From JAZQHR01 sp045540695 (GTDB taxonomy: Bacteria > Bacillota > Clostridia > UMGS1810), in the NCBI GenBank assembly GCA_045540695.1, contig JAZQHR010000079.1:1-20965 (forward strand): DNA of 20,965 nt. The letters run 5' to 3'. Positions 1 to 6,445 of the stretch are shown here, piece by piece. How positions within the stretch are numbered: position 1 is the stretch's first letter; each line of letters opens with the position of its first letter. The notes beneath the pieces were generated by a model that made no database searches, was not told where the DNA came from, and saw nothing but the letters and a program-made list of their open reading frames with translations. The position numbers and the translations under genes are program-made.

Positions 1-334
1 ATCCCGGAACGGCAAATATTATTCCCGCAAGAAAATGCAAAAACATATCCCACCATATAAAATCCTCGTAAAACCTAAACCAGCTACCAAGCACCAGCGA
101 CAACGCGATAAACACCAATACCGAATATTGAAACAAAAATGCCAGAACCAACCTTGTTTTTCCCAAAATGAATGAAGGAAATATATTTTTAAGCAAAGCA
201 GGAATGAACGTTAAACCACCAAACCCCAAAAGTGATAATACAAACACCGCCTTTTGTGGTATAAAATCAGTAAAAAAAGTAGATAACCCCAAACCAAATA
301 GTATTGCTATGATGATATATCGAGCTTTTTTCAT
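1..334 (-). CDS. Partial integral membrane protein of unknown function (3' end beyond the window)
   Basis: An open frame on the minus strand starts at an ATG at 334 and runs without a stop off the left edge, giving 111 codons. A GGAGG ribosome binding site lies 5 bases upstream (339-343). The protein begins MKKARYIIIAILFGLGL and is strongly hydrophobic. I count about four membrane segments, near residues 5-22, 28-50, 60-82 and 95-111. The last visible stretch contains WWDMFLHFLAG, an acidic/His pair inside a membrane segment. This faintly recalls the YjdF/DUF2238 class of small membrane proteins, but the match is too weak to name a family. The gene lies just after the terminator of the dCMP deaminase gene, so it is probably transcribed from its own promoter. 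A weak candidate is TTGGAT and TGTTAT spaced by 17 bases. I am confident that it is coding; the function is unknown. Confidence 0.7.
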   Translation of the reverse strand, partial: MKKARYIIIAILFGLGLSTFFTDFIPQKAVFVLSLLGFGGLTFIPALLKNIFPSFILGKTRLVLAFLFQYSVLVFIALSLVLGSWFRFYEDFIWWDMFLHFLAGIIFAVPG

Positions 335-394
335 AAATCCTCCATATTTTGCAAAATAAAAAAGAGATAACATACAATAAATAGCCTGCATCCA

Positions 395-425
395 AATAAA
401 ACAAGGCGAGGATGTAACCCCGCCT
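395..425 (-). terminator. Rho-independent terminator of the dCMP deaminase gene
   Basis: On the minus strand an 8-bp stem (AGGCGGGG with CCTCGCCT, one G-U wobble) closes a 6-base loop and is followed by TGTTTTATT. The stem occupies 404-425 and the T-rich tail 395-403. It lies 57 bases beyond the deaminase stop codon. On the plus strand the wobble becomes an A-C mismatch, which favours the minus-strand reading. Confidence 0.75.
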
Positions 426-481
426 ATGCATTTTATTGTTATATCTCTTTTATTATTCGTTATATGAGCTCGGTTTATACC

Positions 482-985
482 TTAATAACCAAATTGTGTG
501 CCGAGTGAATCGTCATTTTCTATCCATTCGGTAACGTCTATAACCTTGTATGTATCTTTTGTAAGACGCACTATTACCTTTTCGATGCCTGCGTTTAGTA
601 TCATTCTTTTGCACATAGCGCAAGAGGATGCGTTTTCTACAAGCTCGCCTGTTTTAGCATCCTTTCCTGCAAGGTAAAGTGTACTGCCTATCATTTCATT
701 TCTTGGTGCACTGATGATGGCGTTTGCCTCCGAATGAACACTTCTGCACAGCTCGTATCTCTCACCGCGAGGAACGTTTAACTTTTCTCGCATACAATAT
801 CCTAAATCTATACAGTTTTTTCTGCCTCTTGGTGCACCTGTGTAGCCTGTTGATATTATCTCGTCATTTTTTACTATTATCGAGCCGTAGTTTCTTCTTA
901 GGCATGTACCTCTTTCAAGCACTGTTTCGGCAATGTCAAGATAATAGTTTATCTTATCTCTTCTTTCAATTTTCTCGTTTGGCAT
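482..985 (-). CDS. dCMP deaminase family protein (ComEB-like)
   Basis: This 167-residue protein belongs to the zinc-dependent cytidine/deoxycytidylate deaminase family. The family removes the amino group of dCMP to give dUMP, the precursor for dTMP, in the cytosol. The zinc-site motifs are visible: HSEANAI with His84 and the proton-shuttling Glu86, then SCAMC with Cys122 and Cys125. The N-terminal region contains GYTGAPRG and the Cys-rich stretch between residues 58 and 80 that is common in dCMP deaminases and absent from cytidine deaminases. Length fits the family. The ATG at 985 is supported by AAGGAGG at 995-1001. The gene follows recN in the same direction after about 100 bases, and a terminator closes it at 395-425. 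The broad family is certain. The exact substrate (dCMP or another deoxycytidylate-type nucleotide) is inferred from length and motif layout. Confidence 0.9.
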   Translation of the reverse strand: MPNEKIERRDKINYYLDIAETVLERGTCLRRNYGSIIVKNDEIISTGYTGAPRGRKNCIDLGYCMREKLNVPRGERYELCRSVHSEANAIISAPRNEMIGSTLYLAGKDAKTGELVENASSCAMCKRMILNAGIEKVIVRLTKDTYKVIDVTEWIENDDSLGTQFGY

Positions 986-1010
986 TTGTTAACGCCTCCT
1001 TATCATCTAA

Positions 1011-1085
1011 GTTTACATAACATCCAATATAATTATATAAGTTGTTGTAAATACTAAATATATTACGCATTAGGTTTACATAACA
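1011..1085. repeat. Pair of 12-bp direct repeats flanking an AT-rich spacer
   Basis: GTTTACATAACA occurs at 1011-1022 and again at 1074-1085, with 51 AT-rich bases between. The second copy directly abuts the recN stop codon, and the first lies just upstream of the ribosome binding site of the deaminase gene. The interval must carry any promoter of the deaminase gene, but no well-spaced -35/-10 pair stands out. Confidence 0.6.
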
Positions 1086-2774
1086 CTATTTGTTTTTGAT
1101 TTTCTCTGCAAGCTGAAGTATCTCCTTGGCATTTTCCCTTGTAATGTCTGTTATCACTGCACCGCCGGCTACTCTTGCTATTTCGTTTATTCGTTCATCC
1201 TCTGAAAGTAATGTAACGTTTGTAGATGTCTTTCCGCCATCGGTTGTCTTTGCTATCAGGTAATGATTTTCAGCCATTGCTGCTATTTGCGGAAGGTGAG
1301 TGATGCATATAACCTGAGCATTTTTGGATATTGAATAAAGCTTTTCGCCCAGACTTTGTGCCGCGTGTCCGCTAACGCCTGTGTCAATTTCGTCAAATAC
1401 AAATGTTTCTGCATTTTCACCGCTTGAAAGCACACTCTTTATAGCCAGCATTATTCTCGAAAGCTCACCGCCTGATGCTATTTTGGTAAGCGGCTTTGGA
1501 GTGTCGCCGACGTTTGTGCATATTAAAAATTCCACATCGTCTGCTCCGTCAAGCCTGTAGTCAGTTTCGTTTATACTTACTGTAAATGTCACTTTTTTCA
1601 TATCCAGGTCGGAAAGCTCTGTAGATATGCTTTTGCAAAGTACAGTTGAATGTTTTTTTCTAAGCTCGGTTAGCTTTCCTGCTATTTTCTTTCGCTTGTC
1701 CGATAAAAGCTTTAGTGTTTCGTTTAGCTTTGCAAGGTTAGTATCGGAATTTTCTGTTTCGTCGAGCTCGGTTTTAAGATTTTCAAGCTTTAATAGTATA
1801 TCGTCTATAGTAAAGCCGTATTTTCGCTTTAACATAGTTATTTCCTCAAGCCTTGCTTCTATGTCGTTTAGCTCGCCCTCGTCATAGCTTGCACTGTCAC
1901 CAAATGCACGTATTTGGGCCGAAATATCTTTAAGTGTATAGCCTATGTCTGTAAGTGTCTGGCACATATCAGCAATTGATTTGTCTATGTCTGATATCTT
2001 GTTTAGTTCGCTAAGTGCATCCCACACCGCATCGTGTGCCGATGATGAACGCTCACTTCCTTCGTACAAAAGTGAGAATGCTTCATTTGAGCACTCGGCA
2101 ATTTTTTGTGCGTTATCAAGGATTTTCTTTCGTGTTTCAAGCTCGTCATCCTCGCCCGAATAAAGGTGAGCATTTTCTATCTCTTCTATGCAAAATCTTA
2201 GCTTTTCTGCTTTGGCTATTCTGTCCTCTTCGCCCTGTGAAAGAACGGCAATCTTATCAGAGATTTCTTCTATTTCACGATGTACGCAGAGGTATTGGTC
2301 TTTTATTTTATCAGCCTCTTCACCGATAAATGCGTCAAGAAACGCTATATGAGTTTTCTTTGATAAAAGCGAAGTATTGTCATGCTGACCATGAATGGTA
2401 ATAAAATGTCCGCCTATTTCCTTTAGCATAGATGCTGTAACGGGCATACCATTTATACGAACGGTGTTCTTTCCGTCGGTGGTTATTTCGCGTGAAATAA
2501 GTATTTCATCATCGTCAGTATCAATGCCAAAATCGTTTGAAAGTATATCCTTTAAGCTGTCATTAAGCGTAAAAATACCGTCAACGCGTGCAGAGGTTTC
2601 GCCGGTTCTTATAAGGTCCTTATTTACTCTTTCTCCCTTTAGAAGGTTTAGTGAGTCAATAATTATCGATTTACCCGCACCCGTTTCACCGGTAAGTATG
2701 CTAAAGCCATCTTCAAAGTCAAGGCTTACCGCTGAGATAATTGCTATGTTTTTTATAGATAAATGTCGTAGCAT
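1086..2774 (-). CDS. recN: DNA repair protein RecN
   Basis: RecN is an SMC-like ATPase that acts early at DNA double-strand breaks and promotes recombinational repair. The 562-residue protein has the expected layout. The Walker A motif GETGAGKS is at about residues 29-36, and the RecN-typical IHGQHD is near 128-133. A long coiled-coil middle (about 145-390) is rich in Glu, Lys and Leu. The ABC signature SGGELSR is near 434-440 and Walker B FVFDEID near 458-464. A TTG in frame at 2786 would add four residues. I prefer the ATG at 2774, because GGAG lies 6 bases upstream of it and because RecN proteins usually begin close to this point (MLRHLSIKNIAII). The gene follows argR by 27 bases, the same order as ahrC-recN in Bacillus, and is probably transcribed from the nadK promoter. 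Confidence 0.96.
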   Translation of the reverse strand: MLRHLSIKNIAIISAVSLDFEDGFSILTGETGAGKSIIIDSLNLLKGERVNKDLIRTGETSARVDGIFTLNDSLKDILSNDFGIDTDDDEILISREITTDGKNTVRINGMPVTASMLKEIGGHFITIHGQHDNTSLLSKKTHIAFLDAFIGEEADKIKDQYLCVHREIEEISDKIAVLSQGEEDRIAKAEKLRFCIEEIENAHLYSGEDDELETRKKILDNAQKIAECSNEAFSLLYEGSERSSSAHDAVWDALSELNKISDIDKSIADMCQTLTDIGYTLKDISAQIRAFGDSASYDEGELNDIEARLEEITMLKRKYGFTIDDILLKLENLKTELDETENSDTNLAKLNETLKLLSDKRKKIAGKLTELRKKHSTVLCKSISTELSDLDMKKVTFTVSINETDYRLDGADDVEFLICTNVGDTPKPLTKIASGGELSRIMLAIKSVLSSGENAETFVFDEIDTGVSGHAAQSLGEKLYSISKNAQVICITHLPQIAAMAENHYLIAKTTDGGKTSTNVTLLSEDERINEIARVAGGAVITDITRENAKEILQLAEKIKNK

Positions 2775-2801
2775 AAGTTTCTCCAATCCGACAAAATCAA
2801 A

Positions 2802-3254
2802 CTATTTTATAAACTTTGAAAGCTTTGCAGCAAGCTGTTTTGCACTTTTTTCATTTCGTACTACTATCATTACTGTGTCGTCGCCCGCGATAGAGCCTAC
2901 TATTTCGTCCCACACAAACGAATCAAGCGCATAGCCTGCCGCCTGTGCCGCACCCGAAAGCGTTTTTAATACCACAATATTCATAGCAGAATCTACGCTT
3001 AAAAGCGACTGCGAAAATATATTTTGTATCTTGTCGCTTATGTTAAACTCTGGAGCTTTGGTAGCGGTATACTTGTATGTGCCGTCGGAAAGAAGAGTCT
3101 TTATTACCCTTAGCTCCTGCAAATCTCTCGAAATAGTTGCCTGTGTAGCGTTATACCCTTCAGCTATAAGGCGTGCTGTAAGGTCCTCTTGTGTAGATAT
3201 AACATTATCGTTTATTAGTTCTATTATTTTAAGTTGTCTGTCACTTTTTCCCAT
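2802..3254 (-). CDS. argR: Arginine repressor ArgR/AhrC
   Basis: ArgR is a hexameric, arginine-responsive regulator that represses arginine biosynthesis and in Bacillus also activates catabolism. The 150 residues match the family length. The N-terminal winged helix-turn-helix spans about residues 1-70, with the recognition region ATQATISRDLQEL at 36-48. The C-terminal oligomerisation and arginine-binding domain carries GSIAGDDTVMIV at 120-131, which holds the acidic pair that binds arginine. The start is supported by AGGAG located about 10 bases upstream, within the end of nadK. The gene sits between nadK and recN with gaps of 13 and 27 bases, so the three are very likely one transcript. No arginine biosynthesis gene is nearby, so its targets must lie elsewhere, with possible autoregulation at the dyad upstream of nadK. 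Confidence 0.95.
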   Translation of the reverse strand: MGKSDRQLKIIELINDNVISTQEDLTARLIAEGYNATQATISRDLQELRVIKTLLSDGTYKYTATKAPEFNISDKIQNIFSQSLLSVDSAMNIVVLKTLSGAAQAAGYALDSFVWDEIVGSIAGDDTVMIVVRNEKSAKQLAAKLSKFIK

Positions 3255-3267
3255 TTTGGTATTTCTC

Positions 3268-4116
3268 CTATATCTTTTCGGTCTGGAATTTTTTTCTTAG
3301 AGTATCGTAAAAGCCTAGTCCGTTTAGCTTGATAAGCTTTGTAGTGATATTTGAGTTGGTTATTCTGATAATGTCGCCGTTTTCAAGCTCGTAACCGGTT
3401 TGCCCGTCAACTGTAAGAAGCATATCGCGTTTTGACTTGCTTTTTACCACCACGTCCACTGTCTTTGAAGCGGGGGTGATGATAGGACGTGTTTTTAGCG
3501 AATGAGGACAAATAGGTGTTACTATTATCACATCAAGTCGTGGGTCTACTATAGGTCCGCCTGCTGACAGCGAATATGCTGTAGAGCCGGTTGGTGTAGC
3601 AAGTATTATTCCGTCTGATATGTACGAATCCACCATGCACGAATCAATATGAACCTCTATGTCAACCACTCGTTTGAACGATGAACGTGATACCACAAAG
3701 TCGTTTAGTGCGGTAAAATGAGCCACTTTATTTCTGTTTCTTATAACGCATCCGTCAAGCATTGCTCGCTCTTCTATGGTGTAATTTTCGTCGGCAAGGT
3801 GGTTTATTGCAGTGGATATTTTGTCCTTTTCCACCTCTGATAAAAATCCAAGCGTGCCAAGGTTTATGCCCAGTATTGGCTGACCTTTTTTTGAGGCAAG
3901 TGCTGAAAGCCTAAGCATAGTACCGTCACCGCCAAGTGCGACAAAAATATCCGCTTCGTCTATCATTTTAGGTACACTCACCGTTTCAACGTGAGGTATT
4001 TTAAGCGGAACATCGGTGATGATTCTTGCTTTTTTATGCAAAATTTCAACCACTTCTTTTGTATATTTTAAATCCTTATCCTTGTTTGCGTTTGGCAATA
4101 TTGCTATGGTTTTCAA
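3268..4116 (-). CDS. nadK: NAD kinase
   Basis: NAD kinase phosphorylates NAD to NADP using ATP or polyphosphate, the only route to NADP. The catalytic GGDGT is at residues 62-66 and the glycine/threonine-rich TPTGSTAYS at 174-182, followed by LSAGGPIV. The usual Asn-Glu pair is Asn138-Asp139 here (ALNDF), a conservative change. I chose a TTG start at 4116, giving 282 residues that begin with the family-typical KTIAILPN. It has AAGGCGG 8 bases upstream. A longer frame from an ATG at 4164 is unlikely: a good promoter (-10 at 4153-4158) predicts a transcript start near 4146, downstream of that ATG. The gene leads the nadK-argR-recN operon, an arrangement common in Clostridia. Confidence 0.93.
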   Translation of the reverse strand: MKTIAILPNANKDKDLKYTKEVVEILHKKARIITDVPLKIPHVETVSVPKMIDEADIFVALGGDGTMLRLSALASKKGQPILGINLGTLGFLSEVEKDKISTAINHLADENYTIEERAMLDGCVIRNRNKVAHFTALNDFVVSRSSFKRVVDIEVHIDSCMVDSYISDGIILATPTGSTAYSLSAGGPIVDPRLDVIIVTPICPHSLKTRPIITPASKTVDVVVKSKSKRDMLLTVDGQTGYELENGDIIRITNSNITTKLIKLNGLGFYDTLRKKFQTEKI

Positions 4117-4152
4117 GCCCTTCACCGCCTTTTTGAAAAATAATATATGTAT

Positions 4153-4181
4153 ATTATACTGCATAAAATTAAATTATGCAA
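4153..4181 (-). promoter_or_regulatory. Promoter of the nadK-argR-recN operon
   Basis: On the minus strand a perfect TATAAT (4158 to 4153) is preceded by TTGCAT (4181 to 4176) with a 17-base spacer. The predicted transcript start near 4146 gives a leader of about 30 bases before the TTG start of nadK. The -35 box lies inside the left arm of a perfect inverted repeat. Confidence 0.65.
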
Positions 4182-4201
4182 TAATAAATTGCATAATTTA
4201 A
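4160..4201. promoter_or_regulatory. Perfect 14-bp inverted repeat overlapping the nadK promoter (putative operator)
   Basis: TTAAATTATGCAAT at 4169-4182 is repeated inverted as ATTGCATAATTTAA at 4188-4201, with a 5-base centre. A third half-site, TGCATAA at 4160-4166, forms a second dyad with TTATGCA at 4174-4180. The left arm covers the -35 box. An AT-rich dyad in front of an operon that encodes ArgR suggests autoregulation. However, the half-site TGCAAT and its 5-base centre do not match the usual arginine box (TGAAT, 4 bases, ATTCA) well, so the regulator is uncertain. The arms could also simply form a hairpin upstream of the transcript. Confidence 0.5.
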
Positions 4202-4239
4202 AATAAAAATAGTGGTATTTATATAGCTATAAAAAGGCT

Positions 4240-4500
4240 TTCGGTTCTAGGGTGTCCCTGGTCGGTAGAAAAAGTCCTCCTTGCCTAAAGGAGGGGGGAC
4301 CGCTTTAGCGGTGGGAGGATTCATAGAATAATCCTGACGATTTTTCGCTTCGGAATGCCACGCAGGGCATTCCCTACAATGGTGTGGTATATAATAAAAT
4401 CCCCAAACTTTCAGTCGAGCATAAAGACACCATTTGATGAAATTCATCAATAGGTGCGGCAGGGGTTGTTAGGGGATTTGCTGATGAAGCCCCTGACAAA
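4240..4500. repeat. Palindrome-rich intergenic element resembling dispersed repeats of gut Clostridia
   Basis: This lies in the only gene-free stretch longer than 300 bases (4117-4572). It is visibly richer in G and C than its flanks and contains a string of short perfect inverted repeats: CCTCCTT/AAGGAGG at 4276-4294, ACCGCTTTAGCGGT at 4299-4312, GGAATGCC/GGCATTCC at 4352-4373, TTGATGAA/TTCATCAA at 4434-4450, and CAGGGG/CCCCTG at 4460-4495. The strings with CTCCTTGCCTAAAGGAGG and with GGAATGCC, ACGCAG, GGCATTCC look to me like dispersed intergenic sequences of Ruminococcaceae-type genomes. That is recollection, not a search. A minus-strand frame through it (4247-4450) is almost certainly not a gene. 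There is no transposase and no clear target duplication. The exact ends are uncertain. Confidence 0.6.
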
Positions 4501-4572
4501 AATAATAGATATTTAAACGTTAAAAGTAAGATAAACACATATATGTCATAGTGTTAATATTATCTATAATTC

Positions 4573-5805
4573 CTATTCCTTGCTTATATAAGATATCGCT
4601 GTCATAATGCCCAGAAGTATAAAGCTTGACACAAGCGAGCTTCCGCCGTAGCTTACAAACGGAAGTGTTATTCCTGTAAGCGGAATAAGCTTTATAACAC
4701 CGCCAACAATTATAAATGTCTGATATGCAAAGCATATAACCAGTATAAGTGAAAGCGATTTGTAAAATTCATTTTTACTTCCGAGAGATATTTTAATTCC
4801 TCTGTACGAGAATATAAAGTACATCATAATGATGGCTATGCCTGTAAACACACCCATTTCCTCGCATATAGCTGAGAATATAAAGTCAGAGTGGACCTCT
4901 GGTATGAAATGCGGATTTCCGTTTCCAAGTCCCGTGCCAAAATATCCACCCGAGAATATGGCAAATAGCGACTGGGTAATTTGATATCCCTTACCGCTTA
5001 CGTCTGCCCATGGGTCAAGCCATACATCCACTCGGCTTTTTATGTGCGATGTAAGGAAGTATCCGCCAAGGCAACCAACTATAGCAAAAGATATATTTAT
5101 AAAGAGCAGTTTTAGCTTTGCGTCGTACAGCACAAGTGTGGTTATGTAAACCAAGAAGAACAGTACCGCAGTACCCCATTCGCGCTGAAGAACCAGGAAC
5201 ATAAGGCACATATACACGTAGGCAAAAAGTGTCCAGTCTTTGTACGATATGCCGATAAACGTTTTCTTAAATACTTTCAGCTTTGGCTGGTTGTCCGAGA
5301 AGAAACAAGCAAGCGTAAAGGAAAATAGTATTTTTATAATTTCCGACGGCTGAAATCCAAAAGCTCCTATACGTATCCAGTTTTTTGAGCCGTTGACCAC
5401 TTCGCCAAGCACAAGCGTTGCCACAAACATTGCAAATGTAAGGAAAATAAAGAAAAACGCCATTTTATTAAACGCCTTGAAAAACCTTACTATGAGGTAG
5501 GTTACAAGGAATATTATAATCCCGATAAAAAACCATATTATCTGCTTTTGACCGTATGTTAAGTCTATTCTGAAAAGCATAATAAGTCCTATGGACACCA
5601 GCATTGACGCCATAAGATACAAATATGCATCGCCCATAGACGTGAAATACATAATAAAATACACAGCTATATTTATAGCACAAAGGAGTGCACCTGCGTA
5701 TATAAGGGTGTTATCAAACGGAGAACGATACAAATAAAGCAGTATAAAGCCTATGATGTTTATTATTGTAAGATATATTACCGGACGAAGTCGTAGCTTT
5801 GACAT
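4573..5805 (-). CDS. FtsW/RodA/SpoVE-family peptidoglycan glycosyltransferase
   Basis: This 410-residue polytopic membrane protein belongs to the SEDS family, which polymerises lipid II into glycan strands with a class B penicillin-binding protein as partner. About ten membrane segments are visible. Family motifs appear in order: GSKNWIRIGAFGFQPSE (139-155), QREWGTA (207-213), LDPWAD (263-268) followed by GKGYQITQSL (271-280), and PLTGITLPFVSYGGSS (375-390). Asp264 in the large extracellular loop is the likely catalytic aspartate by analogy with RodA. The start has AAGGAGAA 6 bases upstream. It follows the FHA gene by 34 bases. In many Clostridia and Actinobacteria such a pair is followed by a penicillin-binding protein; here a repeat-bearing gap follows. 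Whether it serves elongation, division or sporulation cannot be decided from sequence alone. Confidence 0.93.
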   Translation of the reverse strand: MSKLRLRPVIYLTIINIIGFILLYLYRSPFDNTLIYAGALLCAINIAVYFIMYFTSMGDAYLYLMASMLVSIGLIMLFRIDLTYGQKQIIWFFIGIIIFLVTYLIVRFFKAFNKMAFFFIFLTFAMFVATLVLGEVVNGSKNWIRIGAFGFQPSEIIKILFSFTLACFFSDNQPKLKVFKKTFIGISYKDWTLFAYVYMCLMFLVLQREWGTAVLFFLVYITTLVLYDAKLKLLFINISFAIVGCLGGYFLTSHIKSRVDVWLDPWADVSGKGYQITQSLFAIFSGGYFGTGLGNGNPHFIPEVHSDFIFSAICEEMGVFTGIAIIMMYFIFSYRGIKISLGSKNEFYKSLSLILVICFAYQTFIIVGGVIKLIPLTGITLPFVSYGGSSLVSSFILLGIMTAISYISKE

Positions 5806-5839
5806 AGTGTTCTCCTTTCTCTAAAATAGGTGATAGCTT

Positions 5840-6283
5840 TTATATAGCGTTTATAAACAAAAAGTTTACCTGACCGAATGTGATTTTATCATTTTCGTTA
5901 AGCTTTATGCATTTTCCGCGTATTTCCTTGCCGTTTAAAAGAGTGCCGTTGGTGCTTTTTAAATCCTCAAGGTAGTATTTACCGTCTAAAAGAAATATCC
6001 TTGCGTGCTCTTTCGACATAAACGGGTCGTTTATATATATATCACTTTTTCTGCTTCTGCCTATACTTACTTCCTCGCGGATGCCGTAGCTTTCGAATAC
6101 CTTAAATTTTAAATCCCTTCTAAGGTTCATTAGCTTAAGATACGCGTAAGCGTCATCCAGCGACTTTGACAGTCTTTTGGTGTCGGATATGTCAAGATAT
6201 ATAAGCTTTATAACGCTGAATATAAACATATACACGACTATTACAAATACATATTTTAGTATGTCGGATATAAGCTGAAACAT
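5840..6283 (-). CDS. Membrane-anchored FHA-domain protein
   Basis: The protein has about 147 residues. One N-terminal membrane segment (about 9-30) is followed by a short linker and a forkhead-associated domain (about 60-147). FHA domains bind phosphothreonine peptides. The binding motifs are intact: GRSRKSD (75-81), SKEHARI (90-96) and STNGTLLNG (110-118). The domain therefore probably docks at the inner membrane face onto a target of a PASTA-type Ser/Thr kinase, which is not in this window. It is first in a two-gene operon with the FtsW/RodA protein, suggesting that it couples phosphorylation to cell wall synthesis. I chose the ATG at 6283; a GTG immediately before it (6286) is an equally placed alternative with the same AAGGGA site. 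Confidence 0.88.
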   Translation of the reverse strand: MFQLISDILKYVFVIVVYMFIFSVIKLIYLDISDTKRLSKSLDDAYAYLKLMNLRRDLKFKVFESYGIREEVSIGRSRKSDIYINDPFMSKEHARIFLLDGKYYLEDLKSTNGTLLNGKEIRGKCIKLNENDKITFGQVNFLFINAI

Positions 6284-6317
6284 CACTTGTTCTTCCCTTC
6301 GTGTTTTTTATAATAAT

Positions 6318-6347
6318 ATTATACCGCATCGGGTGTAAAATTGTAAA
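6318..6347 (-). promoter_or_regulatory. Promoter of the FHA-ftsW/rodA operon
   Basis: On the minus strand TTTACA (6347 to 6342) and a perfect TATAAT (6323 to 6318) are separated by 18 bases. The predicted transcript start lies about 30 bases before the FHA start codon. It is divergent from the miaB promoter. Confidence 0.65.
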
Positions 6348-6378
6348 GAATTTTCAGCAATTATTATGTAGAAAATCA

Positions 6379-6407
6379 TTTACTTTTACACTTTTTTGTG
6401 TTAAAAT
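6379..6407 (+). promoter_or_regulatory. Promoter of the miaB-ricA operon
   Basis: TTTACT (6379-6384) and TAAAAT (6402-6407) are spaced by 17 bases. An overlapping alternative is TTTACA (6385-6390) with TAATAT 16 bases further on. The leader to the miaB start would be about 30 bases. Confidence 0.55.
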
Positions 6408-6445
6408 AATATAAGTATGATTTAATGGGAGTAATGTTATAACTT

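Noticed and set aside
168..359. 63-codon plus-strand frame near the left edge
   Set aside because: It is antisense to the minus-strand membrane protein gene, which has a good ribosome binding site and hydrophobic pattern; the plus frame has neither.
2395..2934. 179-codon plus-strand frame across the recN-argR junction
   Set aside because: It spans the ends of two solid minus-strand genes and is Ser/Phe/Ile-rich, as expected from reading the opposite strand of AT-rich coding DNA.
4117..4164. Longer NAD kinase starting at the ATG at 4164
   Set aside because: A consensus -10 box lies between this ATG and the family-typical start, so the ATG would be upstream of the transcript. The added residues are also unlike NAD kinases.
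4247..4450. Minus-strand 67-codon frame beginning MMNFIKWCLYARLK
   Set aside because: It runs straight through the palindrome-rich repeat. Its proline-rich end (PPTAKAVPPPLGKED) is the kind of false protein that such repeats yield, and it has no convincing ribosome binding site.
4460..4495. CAGGGG/CCCCTG as terminator of the FHA-ftsW/rodA operon
   Set aside because: The 24-base loop and the lack of a T-run on the minus strand argue against it; it is better seen as part of the repeat element.
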